Shown here: positions 18,084 through 28,315 of the stretch, piece after piece
Layout of the letters: each line of letters opens with the position of its first letter
How positions within the stretch are numbered: position 1 is the first letter of the stretch
Assembly: GCA_963721115.1 (NCBI GenBank)
Contig: CAVRIA010000006.1
Span: 124,001 to 188,000, forward strand
Reading direction: 5' to 3'
DNA length: 64,000 bases
Source: CAVRIA01 sp963721115
Lineage (GTDB): Bacteria > Desulfobacterota > Binatia > HRBIN30 > CADEER01
Notes under the pieces: model-generated
The model's database searches: none
What the model was told of the DNA's origin: nothing
The model's input: the letters and a program-made list of their open reading frames with translations, nothing else
Made by a program: the position numbers and the translations under genes

Positions 18084-19437
18084 GATTTGCCAGGCGCCAG
18101 TGGCTCTTGACGGCCGTGGCGACGCTGGGCGTGGCCGGTTCGCTGGTCATGGGCTATCTCGTCGTCGCCCGCGAGCCCTGGCGTCTCGATCTCAGCCCGC
18201 AGCGCCGCTACGTATTGTCGGATCACGCGCGCCGGATTCTGGCGGCGCTCGACCGCGACGTGATGGTCACGGCTTTCCTGCGCGCCGATGACCCGCGCAA
18301 CCGCGACATCGCCGACCTGCTGGCCCGGGTCGGCGCCGCCTCCGACTCACGTGCACCACCAACTCGTCGACGTCAATCGGAGCCCTGCGGTGGCGCGGCA
18401 GTACGGGGTCGACAGCTACGGATCGATGGTGGTGGAAAGCGGTGCCGAGCGCCGCGACTTCTCCAACCCCGACGAGGAGACCCTGATGGCCGCGATCATC
18501 CAGGTGACGCGGCCGGACCGGCGACCGGTGTACATGCTGACGCGGACACGGAGAGCGCAGCATCCGCGATCGCGACCGCGGGCGGGGCTACACGAGCGCG
18601 TATGTGTCTCTCGTCCGCGAGCTGTACGAGGTGAGAGAGCTGAATCTCGACGCCGCGTCCGCCGTCCCCGCCGACGCGGCGGCCGTGATCGTCGCCGGTC
18701 CGCGTGGCGACCTGCCGCAGGCCACCCTGCAGCGCCTCGACGAGTACGTGCGGGGAGGCGGGGGCCTGCTGGTGTTGATCGATCCGGGCGATTCCCCGAG
18801 CCTGGTCTCGTTCCTGCGCCGCTACGGCGTGGCCGTCAGCGACGAGTTGGTGCTCGATGCGGACAACCGGCTGTTCGGAGGAGATTACCTGACGATGCTG
18901 GTTCCCGGGCGCTCGCCGGAACATCCGGTCAGTGCCGGGCTGCGGAGCCCGCCGCTGCTGTCGAGCGTGCGGCCCGTGACCATGGCGGCGACCGAGCGGA
19001 CCGAATCCGGGGTCGACCTGTTGCACACCGGTCCCAGCAGCTGGCGAACGGCGGACGTGAGCGCGCTGCGCACGGGAGTGGGCGAGTTCGTGCCCGGCCG
19101 GGACACGCGCGGGCCGGTGCCGGTCGGAGCCAGCGTCCTCGTGCGCGGCCGGGGCGGGCGCTCCGGCCGCATCCTGGTCTATGGCGACTCCGACTTCGCC
19201 GGCAATCTCCTGCTCGGCTACCTGGGAAATCGCGACTTGTTCCTGAACTCCGTCAACTGGTTGGCAGGCGAGAACACGCTCGTGGCGAGTCGTCCCCCGG
19301 GGCAGATCCCGGGGGTGAATCAGCTCTTCATCAGCGACCGGCAGGGGCGGATGGCCTTCTGGTTGGGCACGGTGGTACAGCCGTCGATCGTGCTGGCGCT
19401 CGGCGTGATCGTGGCCCTGGTGCGGCGGCGCGGATGA
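18080..19437 (+). CDS. GldG-like auxiliary ABC transporter protein (two frame breaks)
   Basis: Starts at GTG 18080 overlapping the permease gene. Three frames carry successive parts of one protein. The first is QWLLTAVATLGVAGSLVMGY to DIADLLARVGA, with an N-terminal membrane helix. After about 18,335 the frame is HVHHQLVDVNRSPAVARQYG to RRPVYMLT. After about 18,545 it is GHGERSIRDRDRGRGYTSAY to the end, with a C-terminal helix and an Arg tail (LALGVIVALVRRRG). Each change is explained by one extra base. The joined protein fits the PF09822-type family (GldG), a membrane-anchored periplasmic domain with a TGHGE motif. Either an assembly error or a recent inactivation; the flanking operon genes are intact, which favours error. 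Confidence 0.8.
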
Positions 19438-19507
19438 GCTTCTCGTCTCGCTCCATGCCTAGCCGTCCTGCTTTTCAACGGACTGCCAGCGCCGCGGAGA
19501 GGCGGCG

Positions 19508-20038
19508 ATGACCTGGCCCCGGGCGCTCGTCTACGTCGCGTCGTGGTTGCTGCTGACGATCTTCTACGTCGCCACCGAGCCGCCATCGCCGACGGTGGCG
19601 CGGCCGGCCGGCGAATCACCGCGGACGCATTCTCCGTTCGAGCTGAAGGCCGGCGAGGTCTCGGAGGTCCGCTTGGAAGCCGGCGGCAGCCGCGTCGACG
19701 CCGTCCGCGTCGAGGGGCGATGGCAGGTTCGCGAGCCGGCGGGAGCGGCCGTTCCGGCGGACCTGATCTCCGCGGTCGTGTCCGCCGTGCTCGACTCCGA
19801 TCGGGCGGAGGTCATCCGCCTGCCACAAGGCCGGGCGGCCGAGTTCGGTTTGCTGCATCCCGGGGCGCGCATCGTGTTGACGTGCGCCGACGGCCGCTCC
19901 GTCGACGTCGAGCTCGGAACGCGCAACCCCGCGCAGACGGCCGTCTACGCACGGCGCGACGGCTCCTCGGATGTCGTCCTGCTGGGCGTCGACGTCCTGT
20001 ACTACCTCGATCTCGTCATGAAGGCCGCCACTGCCTAG
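19508..20038 (+). CDS. DUF4340 domain protein of the Gld-like ABC operon
   Basis: 176 residues, start ATG 19508. One N-terminal membrane helix (RALVYVASWLLLTIFYVATE) is followed by a periplasmic domain with FELKAGEVSEVRLEAGGSR and GRWQVREPAGAAVPADLISA. These are hallmarks of DUF4340 proteins, which nearly always follow a GldG-like gene. It is short for the family, often 300-450 residues with two or three domain repeats, so only one repeat is kept here. About 70 bases separate it from the GldG-like gene. Probably a structural accessory of the transporter. Confidence 0.82.
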   Translation: MTWPRALVYVASWLLLTIFYVATEPPSPTVARPAGESPRTHSPFELKAGEVSEVRLEAGGSRVDAVRVEGRWQVREPAGAAVPADLISAVVSAVLDSDRAEVIRLPQGRAAEFGLLHPGARIVLTCADGRSVDVELGTRNPAQTAVYARRDGSSDVVLLGVDVLYYLDLVMKAATA

Positions 20039-20179
20039 CAGCCCGTCGTGGTCTCCGACCGCTGCTTCGGAAGAGAAAGGCTTGCCTCTCCCCGGGCGGT
20101 CGGGTAAGCGAATCGGTATCCCGGTCGTCGCCTTTTGCGCAACAACGGAACGGTCCTGCGAAACCGCTCGAGTGGAGAT

Positions 20180-22444
20180 ATGCAACCCAGGCAGTTCGGT
20201 GCTCTCTTCGGCAGCGTCATTCTCGTCTCTCTGATTTGGCGGGCCGTGCCGTCATCGGCGACCGATGCCAGCGCGCTGTGCGCGGCGAACGCGGATCCCT
20301 GCACGGTCACGCAATCGGTAGCCGTGACGGACGGCTCGACCATCGACGTCGGCAACCGGGAGCTGCGGATTGCCAGCGGCGGCAGCCTCAACGTCGGATC
20401 GGGGACGATGACGCTGCGGGCGCGGACGCTCACCGTGGCGGCCGGCGGATCGCTGAACGCGAAGGGCGACGGCTCGACACCGGGCGGCACGATCACGGCA
20501 GACGCCCAAACCGTCACCGTGAACGGACAGATCGAGGCCTCGGGCGCGCCCGGTGGGGCGGTGGAGCTCGACTCCACCGGGGCGATCGCCGTCTCGAGCA
20601 TGATTCTGGCGCGGTCACTCAGCTTCGAAGAGGAGGGCGGCCTGGTGACGCTCGACGGCGCCAGCGTCACGCTGAGCAGCACCGCCAAGATCGATGCCAA
20701 AGGAGGCACCCTGGACGGCTGCGGGGGCGACGTGGAGATCGATGCCACTGGCGACATCATGATGGCCGCGGACATCGACGTCACCGGCGCCGAGGGCGGC
20801 ACGGTGTGTGTCACAGCCGGCGTGAACTTCACGGCCGGAAACCTGACGATCACCGCGGACTCCACGGTCGACACGGACTCGACCGGCGGGGGCGGCTGCG
20901 GCGGATTGATCGATCTGACCGCGAACGGAGACGGCGCGACGACCGGCAACTTGGTGGTCAACGGCACCTTCTCGGCCAACGCCAGCACCAGCTCGGAGTT
21001 CGGTGGCGGCCTGGGCGGCTGCATCACCGTCACCGCGGCGGGGTCCATCGACAGCGGTGCCGCCGCCAGCTTCAGCGTCGAGGGCGGCACGCCCGACGGC
21101 AGCGGCGGCGAGGTCGAGTTCTCGACCGATCAGGGGCCGGTCGCCGTGCACGGCTCCGTCGAGATCTCGAACCCCGGCGCCGAAAGCAGCGGCGGCGCGC
21201 TGACGATGAACGACATCGGCGGCGCGGTCACCATCACCGGCACGGTCGACGGCGTCGCCGGCGACCAGGGCGGGGGCGAGGTCGACGTCGAGCCCACCGC
21301 CGGAGGCATCACCATCACCAACACCGCGACCATCGACGTCAGCTCCAACACGGGGGGAACCGGTGGGACGATCTGCCTCAACGGCGGCTCGAACGGCGCC
21401 GGCAGCGCCGAAGTCGTCGTGTCGGGCACCGTCAAGGCCGAAGGCGGCGGGGGAGGAGGCAAGGGAGGAGCGATCGAGATCACGGGGACCGACTCGGTGC
21501 GCGTCGACACTCCGGTGAGCGTGCGGGGTGGTGGTGGCGGGGGCGGCGGCGGTGCCATCTCGATCATGGTGGACCCGGGACCCGCGGTGGTGAACGGTGC
21601 CCTCATGGCGAACGGCAACGGAACCGGCTCCCCGGGCGGCGTCGTGGCCATCGACGCCGAGTCGCAGGTGATGCTCGGAGCGGCGGTCGACGCGAGAGGT
21701 CAAGGCGGCAGCGGCGGCATGATCGGGGTCAGCGCCAACGGGCCGATGGTTCTCAGCGGCGATCTGCGCGCTTCGACCTCCGGCAGCGGCACCGGCGGAC
21801 ACGTCGAGATTCTCGCCAACGGCAACGTGGCGATCGGTGGCATGGTCGTCACGGATGCGACGGCGGCGGCGGGGCGGACGGATGTCACCGGCTGCGAGGT
21901 GACGGTGTGCGGGTTCAACGCGCCGGCCTGCCCGAGCGGCTCCAAGGGGGTTCTGAGCAGCCAGGGGCCGGGCGGCATCAATCACATCGTCGGGCGCGAC
22001 CAGACCGCCGTCTTCGGCGACATGCTCGCGAACTCGGCGACCGGACGCAACGAGATCGTGTACGACGGCAACCCCCTGCGCGAGCCGGTGGTGCTCGGCA
22101 CCGCGACGCCGCGCGTCGTCCCGGTCGTCGACCTCACCCTGATCCCGTGCCTGTGCGGCAACGGCCACATCGACGACCCGGAAGAGTGCGACGACGGCAA
22201 CGTGAACGACGGCGACGGCTGCTCCTCCGGCTGCGTGGTGGAAATTCTGGGCGATGCCAACGCCGACATGACGGTGAACGACGCCGACGTCACGGCGCTC
22301 ATCCGCGAGATCTTCGACGGTGACGGCGACTCGGTGCTCAATGTCCGCGGCGGCGGGTTCCCCGGCGGGGGAGGCGCCGATGCGAACCGGGACGGACGCA
22401 TCACCGCGGCGGACATCACGGCCATCGTCCGCCTGACGCGTTAG
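20180..22444 (+). CDS. Large secreted beta-helix protein with DUF4215-type Cys repeat and C-terminal type I dockerin
   Basis: 754 residues from ATG 20180. Signal peptide (FGALFGSVILVSLIWRAVPS). Residues about 40-600 are Gly/Ser/Thr/Asp-rich repeats such as GGSLNVGSGTMTLRARTL and GGAVELDSTGAIAVSS, as in filamentous-haemagglutinin-like parallel beta-helices. Next is the Cys-rich block CGNGHIDDPEECDDGNVNDG, typical of DUF4215-type surface proteins of myxobacteria and relatives. The end carries two F-hand calcium motifs, GDANADMTVNDADVTALIRE and GADANRDGRITAADITAIV, which together form a canonical type I dockerin. Predicted to be extracellular and to dock on a cohesin; see the cohesin-like lipoprotein at 24,962. 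Near it the reverse strand is open by composition only. Confidence 0.85.
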   Translation: MQPRQFGALFGSVILVSLIWRAVPSSATDASALCAANADPCTVTQSVAVTDGSTIDVGNRELRIASGGSLNVGSGTMTLRARTLTVAAGGSLNAKGDGSTPGGTITADAQTVTVNGQIEASGAPGGAVELDSTGAIAVSSMILARSLSFEEEGGLVTLDGASVTLSSTAKIDAKGGTLDGCGGDVEIDATGDIMMAADIDVTGAEGGTVCVTAGVNFTAGNLTITADSTVDTDSTGGGGCGGLIDLTANGDGATTGNLVVNGTFSANASTSSEFGGGLGGCITVTAAGSIDSGAAASFSVEGGTPDGSGGEVEFSTDQGPVAVHGSVEISNPGAESSGGALTMNDIGGAVTITGTVDGVAGDQGGGEVDVEPTAGGITITNTATIDVSSNTGGTGGTICLNGGSNGAGSAEVVVSGTVKAEGGGGGGKGGAIEITGTDSVRVDTPVSVRGGGGGGGGGAISIMVDPGPAVVNGALMANGNGTGSPGGVVAIDAESQVMLGAAVDARGQGGSGGMIGVSANGPMVLSGDLRASTSGSGTGGHVEILANGNVAIGGMVVTDATAAAGRTDVTGCEVTVCGFNAPACPSGSKGVLSSQGPGGINHIVGRDQTAVFGDMLANSATGRNEIVYDGNPLREPVVLGTATPRVVPVVDLTLIPCLCGNGHIDDPEECDDGNVNDGDGCSSGCVVEILGDANADMTVNDADVTALIREIFDGDGDSVLNVRGGGFPGGGGADANRDGRITAADITAIVRLTR

Positions 22445-22602
22445 CCCGCCGGGTCGAAGCCCTTTCGTCGAGCTCGAGGCGAGCGGAGAGAAGTCGTGAG
22501 AATCGGGTGATCCGCTCGCGCACGGCTCGTCGACGGGAGGCGAGCGGTTCAGCGGACCCCCTTCATCGGCCCCGAAGGCCTTGCGTACAGGAGTGGTGAA
22601 CG

Positions 22603-23214
22603 ATGATTTTGAGGAGCGGGTGCTTGACGGTTGCGCTCTTGTTGTCTCCCTGCCTCGCCCTTGCGGCCGACGCCACGCCTCGGGCGGTCGTGACGGCCGC
22701 CCCGGAGAAGTTGAACGAGCCCACGGGGATCGGCGACTTGACGCTCGGAGCACCGGTTGCCGAGGTGCAGAAGAAGCATCCGAAGATGGAGGAGCTGAAG
22801 CCGGGCGTCAGCCTGGGCGCGGCCATCGTCGGCGGGCCACACGTGGCGCGCTACGTCCTGCACAAAGTCGCGGCGAAGAACCTGGCCCAGCCGGCGGACG
22901 TCGAGCTGCGCTTCTGGGACGGGAAGCTGTGGGTGATCATCGTCTATCTGGGACAGAATCCCGTCAGCGAAGTGCGCGCCGCGCTCGAGAAGCAGATCGG
23001 CAAGCCGACGGCGCAGGGGCCGCCGACATCGTGGCTCGGGCAGAAATCGACCACCGTCCTCTCCTACCGCGAGGGCTATTTCTCCATCAGCGACAACGGG
23101 CTCAGCGATCAGGCCCGCCAGGTGCTCGTCGAGGCGCTGAAAACCCTGATGCAGCGGCGTCCCCAGGCGACGCCGGTGCCCGGTGCGAACGCGGCTCCTC
23201 CGACGTCGCAGTGA
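22603..23214 (+). CDS. Exported protein of unknown function
   Basis: 203 residues with a signal peptide (ILRSGCLTVALLLSPCLALA) and AGGAG ten or so bases before the ATG. The body contains GIGDLTLGAPVAEVQKKHPK, a pattern reminiscent of small periplasmic domains that compare a computed slope or affinity (LGAPVxEVxxxxP), and VELRFWDGKLWVIIVYLG. The C-terminal 25 residues are Pro/Ala-rich. It is monocistronic, in a 160-base gap from the beta-helix gene and upstream of a promoter-led lipoprotein gene. No catalytic residue stands out; function unknown. Confidence 0.7.
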   Translation: MILRSGCLTVALLLSPCLALAADATPRAVVTAAPEKLNEPTGIGDLTLGAPVAEVQKKHPKMEELKPGVSLGAAIVGGPHVARYVLHKVAAKNLAQPADVELRFWDGKLWVIIVYLGQNPVSEVRAALEKQIGKPTAQGPPTSWLGQKSTTVLSYREGYFSISDNGLSDQARQVLVEALKTLMQRRPQATPVPGANAAPPTSQ

Positions 23215-23263
23215 CTCCTCGGCCCACCACCGCGCCGCCAACCGGAAAATGCGCCCGGCGTCT

Positions 23264-23292
23264 TTGACGCGCCGCGCCTCTTGGACTACAAA
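23264..23292 (+). promoter_or_regulatory. Sigma70-type promoter of the Cys-rich lipoprotein gene
   Basis: TTGACG (23264-23269), 17-base spacer, TACAAA (23287-23292), 57 bases before the ATG at 23349, which has a GGAGGAG ribosome site. The -35 TTGACG is the same as at two other secreted-protein genes in this window. Confidence 0.6.
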
Positions 23293-23348
23293 GTGAGAAC
23301 TATCGCCGCAACCAATCCGATGCCAGGCAATTACAGAGGGAGGAGAAC

Positions 23349-24741
23349 ATGACCGAACATCCGAAGCGAGGACTGCGATCCGCCATCATCGACTTTCCTG
23401 CGAGGGGCTTTCTCCAGCTGATCCTCCTCGTCTGCCTTTGCCTGGCGCTCGGCGCTTGCGGGGACGACAACGACGGGCAGGGCCCCAACCCGACAAACAC
23501 GACAGGGCCGGTGGCGACGGCGACACCCGCCAACACCCCGGCTGCCACGGACACGGCGATGGCGGTGGACACGCCGACCGCGACCGCCACACCGGAAGAA
23601 ACGCCCATCCCCGAGCCGACGATCGACTTCCTCTGCCAGGGGCCCGGCCGGTGCGTCGTGGGCGGCATGTCGACCGACAAGACCTGCCTGTCCGAGGACG
23701 ACTGCGACGTCGAAGCCGGCGAATCATGCGGCGCCCTCGGCACCTGCAACGGCGGTACCAATCCCGGCGGGGAATGCGCCGCCAACGGGGACTGCGGGCA
23801 GGGGGGAAGCTGCGTCAGGACGAGCCGGCTCGATCTCGAGTCGAGCCTGGCCACGCTTCCGCTCGGCCTGGTCGGATCCTTGGCCTTCCACTGCGACGAG
23901 CCCGGATCGGATGGGAACCGCGCCTGTACCTGCGAGATCCAACAGTTCGCGCCCATCCAGATCGCCGGTATCGGCTTCGTCTGCATCTCGGCCGGCGACG
24001 CCCAGTGCGAGCCGGGATTCCTGAACTGCGACGGCGGCAGCGCCGCCGACGTGACCATCGTCGCGGACGGCAAGATCGGCACCTGCACCGACAACGTCGA
24101 CTGTGCGAGCCAGTGCGACAGCTACTGCGCCGGCAAGAGTATGCACCAGATCCAGTCCGGCTGCACCGGCTACTGCGCGGGCGGCGAACGGGACGACATG
24201 CCCTGCGACTGCGACTTGATCCCCGCGCAGGGCTGCCCGGCGGACGGTCTGGACTGCCCGGACGGGCAGTGCAACGGTCCCGACCCGGCGACAGCCGGCA
24301 CCTGCCAGTGCCAGTGTGTCGACACGATGATCCGGCGAGCCCGGCGGCCCCGGAACGATCACTTGCAATCTGCCGACCGGAATCGTCGTCGAGAATCAGG
24401 CCCCGTGCGGCGACGGCGACGTGGCGATCAACGTCGGGAGCCCGTGCCTTCCTCTGACCAGCGGGAAGATCTCCTCCGTGATTCTCAATGCCAACAACCT
24501 GACCACGGCATTCCCCTCCGCCTGTGTGGGAGGAGCGAACGACGGCAAGAAGTGCTCGAGCGCGGGCAATTGCCCGGACGGCACCTGCGAAGCGGCGCCG
24601 ACCGTTCTGACGGGCGTACCGGAGGAATGCTCCGGCCTGATGAGCGGCAAGGCGACCAGCCTGCAGTTGCGCGGAGCCGTCAACTTCTTCGGCTCGTCAC
24701 TGGGGGATCTGATCAGCGCCCAGTTCACCAACTGCGAGTGA
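23349..24741 (+). CDS. Cys-rich surface lipoprotein with Thr/Pro linker (one frame break)
   Basis: Lipobox LCLALGACGDD after a hydrophobic leader marks a lipoprotein. A Thr/Pro/Ala linker (VATATPANTPAATDTAMAVD) leads to many cysteines in patterns such as CLSEDDCDVEAGESC and CAANGDCGQGGSC. These look like EGF/DUF4215-style knots. At about 24,331 an extra C (ATGATCCGGCG) moves the frame: translation continues as GEPGGPGTITCNLPTGIVVE, DVAINVGSPCLPLTSGK and so on, ending QFTNCE at 24,741. Conserved Cys content on both sides suggests the break is an error or very recent. Followed by a strong intrinsic terminator. Confidence 0.75.
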
Positions 24742-24770
24742 CGTTCTCCTTCTAGTCACTGTTCGAAAGG

Positions 24771-24812
24771 AAGGCCCCCGAGGCAGCTCGCCCCGGGGGC
24801 CTTTCTTTTTTT
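24771..24812 (+). terminator. Rho-independent terminator after the Cys-rich lipoprotein
   Basis: Ten-base-pair stem AAGGCCCCCG / CGGGGGCCTT (24771-24780 with 24794-24803), 13-base loop, then a T-rich run TCTTTTTTT. Thirty bases after the stop codon. Confidence 0.85.
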
Positions 24813-24961
24813 GCGCCTTTCCGCCCGCTTTTTGCCCTGTCGCGGGTCCGGCGAGCCCAGGGCGAGAGAGGAAAGATGCAGGATCGCCAGTCAGTTGACG
24901 CGAGCGGTCCGCGCGTGGTAGCCACGGCACTCCTGGCGTACTCATCAGAGGGGGAAGGGTG

Positions 24962-26908
24962 ATGATTCGCAGTTTGCGGCCGCGGCACTGCGCTTGGCTC
25001 GGCACCGTGGCACTGGCGCTGCTGGTGGCCGGATGCGGGGGCGACTCGTCGGTCGAGGTTCGGCAGCCGCCTCCGCGCACTCGGACCCCGACTCCGATCC
25101 AGACCAACACGCCGACCGTCTCGTCGCCCGTCCTGACATCCGGTGTCGACGCCGGTTCGACCCGTGTCTTCGGCAGGGGCTCCTCCGGCATCGAGGCCCC
25201 CGGTCTGCAGATCTGGAGCGCCGGACCCAACGGCATTCCCGAGCAGGGCGGCGGTGACGACGAGCTGCTCGGCAGCGGCGGCACGGACGCGCAAGGGGAC
25301 TTCGAAGACGGCGCCGCGGGCATCGGCCTCTCGCGCGCGCTCAGCGGCGGAGAGCAGGTCTACGCCATCGACACCCGCGACAACCTGGTCGGCCCACCGG
25401 TGACGGCAAGCGGTCCCACGAACACACCGAACGCGACGGCGACGGCAACGCCGACTCGGACCGGTGGCACGCCGACCGCGACCGAAGGAGAGCCCACCGG
25501 GAGCCCGACGCCGACTGCGGAAGCCACCGACACGCCCACCGAGCGACCGACGCGTACCGACACCCCGGAAGCGACCGCGACCCCAAGCGAGCGAGCGACG
25601 CGAACGTCCACCCCGACGTCTACGACCGCCCCGCCCACGTCGACTCCCGTGCCACCGACGTCGACACCCATTCCGCCGACCGCGACACCTGTGCCACCGA
25701 CCGCGACACCTGTTCCGCCGACGGCGACGCCCGTGCCACCGACGGCGACGCCCGTTCCCCCAACGGCGACGCCCGTTCCACCGACCGCGACGCCTGTTCC
25801 ACCGACGTCGACGCCCATCCCGCCGACCGCGACGCCTGTTCCACCCACGTCGACGCCCATCCCGCCGACTGCGACAGCCGTTCCGCCGACCTCGACGCCC
25901 ATTCCGCCGACGTCGACGCCCGTCCCACCCACGGCGACGCCGGTACCGCCGACGTCAACGCCGGTACCGCCCACATCGACGCCGATTCCCCCGACCGCGA
26001 CCGACACCCCCGTTGCCGGGCAACCCGAGGTAAATCTGGGGATGGCGGCGGGGACCGCCGGAGCGCAGGTATCAATCCCTGTGTCCCTCGCCACGAACGG
26101 AGTCTCGGTGTCCGGGATCTCCAACGACATCGAATACGACGCCGATGCCGTCGACGTAGCTCTCGTCGAGGGAGTCCCCGATTGCACCCTGGCTCCGGAT
26201 CTCGTGGGCGTGAAGGAGCTCGTGGCTCGCGTATCGGACCTCGGCGGAAGCACGAAACGGTTGCGCGTCGGTGTGATCGGCGCCGACAACGGCGATCTGC
26301 TGCCGGACGGGCTCATCTACAGCTGCCGTTTCGAGATCGCGGAGGACGCTCCGGCGGGGAAAGTCGTCCTGTCCAACACCCCGGATGCCTCCGACCCGCA
26401 GGGCAACCAACTCGTTGCGAGCGGCTTCGACGGCGAGATCGACGTCTCCACGGGCGGCCCGGCGCTCGCTCTCGGGGCGGGTACGGCGGCGTTCATGCAG
26501 ACGGCGACCGTGACCGGATCGCTGCGGACGCGGGGAGCGGCGCTGGCGGCGCTGGCGACCGACATCCTGTTCGATCCCTCCCTGCTTTCTCCGGCCGACG
26601 CGGACATGGACGGAAATCCCGACTGCCGGCCGACCGGGGACGTCGGGACCACTCTCGGCAAGATGGTCGTCGCCAAAGAGCTGGACGCGGGCGGCGGGAT
26701 GCACCTCCTGCGCGTCGGTGTGATCGGCTCCGACAACAACACGGCGTTCCCGGACCTCGCGGGTCCCCAGGACGTCTTCCAGTGTGACTTCGTGGTCCAG
26801 GCGATGAGCGGAAGCATCGCTCTGCCGCAAGCCGCCAGCGGCTCCGATCCCACCGGGCAGCTCGTCGGCCTGCAGGCGTCGTCCGCAACGATCGAGGTCG
26901 AGCCATGA
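24962..26908 (+). CDS. Lipoprotein with long Pro/Thr linker and two cohesin-like domains
   Basis: 648 residues from ATG 24962. Lipobox LALLVAGCGGD. Residues about 40-145 form a small beta domain (GVDAGSTRVFGRGSSGIEAP). Residues about 145-350 are a Thr/Pro-rich stalk, including a 21-base tandem repeat. Two tandem domains of about 140 residues follow. The first runs VNLGMAAGTAGAQVSIPVSL, ISNDIEYDADAVDVALV, LIYSCRFEIAEDAPAG; the second runs ALGAGTAAFMQTATVTGSLR, LATDILFDPSLLSPADADMD, FQCDFVVQAMSGS. Their order of strands is that of cohesin domains. Anchored to the membrane, it could present cohesins beyond the cell surface. Genes for dockerin-like proteins flank it on both sides. Cohesin assignment is by pattern; a profile search would decide. 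Confidence 0.8.
   Translation: MIRSLRPRHCAWLGTVALALLVAGCGGDSSVEVRQPPPRTRTPTPIQTNTPTVSSPVLTSGVDAGSTRVFGRGSSGIEAPGLQIWSAGPNGIPEQGGGDDELLGSGGTDAQGDFEDGAAGIGLSRALSGGEQVYAIDTRDNLVGPPVTASGPTNTPNATATATPTRTGGTPTATEGEPTGSPTPTAEATDTPTERPTRTDTPEATATPSERATRTSTPTSTTAPPTSTPVPPTSTPIPPTATPVPPTATPVPPTATPVPPTATPVPPTATPVPPTATPVPPTSTPIPPTATPVPPTSTPIPPTATAVPPTSTPIPPTSTPVPPTATPVPPTSTPVPPTSTPIPPTATDTPVAGQPEVNLGMAAGTAGAQVSIPVSLATNGVSVSGISNDIEYDADAVDVALVEGVPDCTLAPDLVGVKELVARVSDLGGSTKRLRVGVIGADNGDLLPDGLIYSCRFEIAEDAPAGKVVLSNTPDASDPQGNQLVASGFDGEIDVSTGGPALALGAGTAAFMQTATVTGSLRTRGAALAALATDILFDPSLLSPADADMDGNPDCRPTGDVGTTLGKMVVAKELDAGGGMHLLRVGVIGSDNNTAFPDLAGPQDVFQCDFVVQAMSGSIALPQAASGSDPTGQLVGLQASSATIEVEP
25631..25987 (+). repeat. 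21-base tandem repeat encoding Pro-Pro-Thr-x-Thr-Pro-Val/Ile
   Basis: Seventeen full units plus a partial one, each encoding PPTATPV, PPTSTPV or PPTSTPI. Units differ mostly at third codon positions, so the array is old enough to have diverged. Unit length is a multiple of three, so copy-number change would alter stalk length without breaking the frame. Confidence 0.9.
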
Positions 26909-26949
26909 GGACGCGTGTTCGAGACAACTGGCCAAGTGAGGGCGTGACT

Positions 26950-28315
26950 ATGAAGCGTTTCCATCGCGGTCGAGCAGGGTTGCTGGTCCGCTCCGCATTG
27001 TTCCTGAGCGTCGTCGGGCTCGCCGGGCTTCCCGCCGTGGCCGGAGCGGTATGCGTCGGCGACTGCGACGGCAACGGCGTCGTGCTGATCTCCGAGGTCC
27101 AGCGCTGCGTCAATCTGGCGAGCGATATCATGCCCACCCAGCCGTGCGAGGCGGCCGATCAGGACCACAGCGGCACGGTCGACTCGAACGAGGCCGCCCT
27201 CTGCCTGCAGTCGTTCCTCGATGCCGAGACCTGCCCGATGGTCTTCCCGACCGCGACGGCGACGACGATTCCGCCGACGTCCACGCCGGTGCCGCCGACC
27301 GATACCCCGGTGCCTCCGACGTCGACGCCGATTCCTCCCACCGATACGCCGGTGCCCCCGACCGACACGCCGATTCCCGCCGACGGATACGACCGAGTCG
27401 CCTCCGACCGATACGCCGGTACTCCGCCGATACGCGCCGACGGCGACGGAAACCCCGGCGCCGGTCTGCCCTCTGACCCCCGGCTCCTACACGATCACGC
27501 AGGTCTCCGGTGGAACCCTCAAGGTCTCCACCTTCGCACCGTTTGCCTTCCCCGAGGGCGGCACGATCGTACAGGACGTGGGGGCGGGAGACGCCAACTG
27601 CGTGCACGATACCGTCGTCCCGTTCCCCGGCGGCTTCAGCGCGCCGGCCTTCTGCGTGCCTGCGCTCGGCTACTCGGTCCACATCGACCAGACGGGCTGC
27701 GGCGTCGGCGAGATCGACTCCGACGGCGGGTCCGACTTCACGGTCACCGAGCTCGGTGACACCAGCGACGCCTCGGCCGTCTGCAACCTGCCGAACGTCC
27801 CCTGCTCGCCTGGTATCAACAAATCGATCCGCGTCGACGTCACCGTCGGCGACGGCGAGGTGGACACCTGCACCGGCAGCGGCACGGCGAACGCCATCGT
27901 GAGCATTCCGGTTCTCGACGACGACCTGGCTCGCCAAGCGACGCTTCGCTGCCCGGACGCGGACGGCACATACGACCCCGGCACGGACACGCTCATCACG
28001 CAGTTCCCGCAGATCCTCGACTTCACGACCGATACGAATGACGCCACCTTCACCGACATCGACGGCGACGGCTGCAGCCGCGCCGGCTCCGGCCCGAACA
28101 CCCTGTCGGCGAGCGGCGAGTGCATGGACGTCGCGGGCGCGACGATCAAGACCGGAGCCGCGGGCACCATCGGCTCGAATGCACTGCCGTACGACATCAC
28201 CTTCAGCAGCGTCCTGCCCAACGTGATCACCGGACCCGGCGCTCCGCTCGGCGCCACCTGCGCATCGCCGCCGGCCATCAACTTCTCCGGTGAGGCCACG
28301 CGCTGCATCGAGTAG
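26950..28315 (+). CDS. Secreted protein: dockerin-like pair + Pro/Thr linker + 12-Cys module, copy 1 (one frame break)
   Basis: Starts at ATG 26950, 42 bases after the cohesin-like lipoprotein gene. A signal peptide (SALFLSVVGLAGLPAVAGA) precedes an F-hand pair (VGDCDGNGVVLISEVQRCVN and DQDHSGTVDSNEAALCLQSF) resembling a dockerin with extra cysteines. A linker of PPTDTPV-type units follows. At about 27,375 one extra C moves the frame; the remaining linker and the whole module CPLTPGSYTITQVSGGTLKV to ATRCIE are read one base on. The module keeps all twelve cysteines shared by six paralogues in the window. Predicted to be secreted, disulphide-rich and calcium-binding; function unknown. Confidence 0.8.

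Noticed and set aside
25631..25987. Possible CRISPR-like array
   Set aside because: The 21-base units are contiguous with no spacers and are in frame in a lipoprotein gene.
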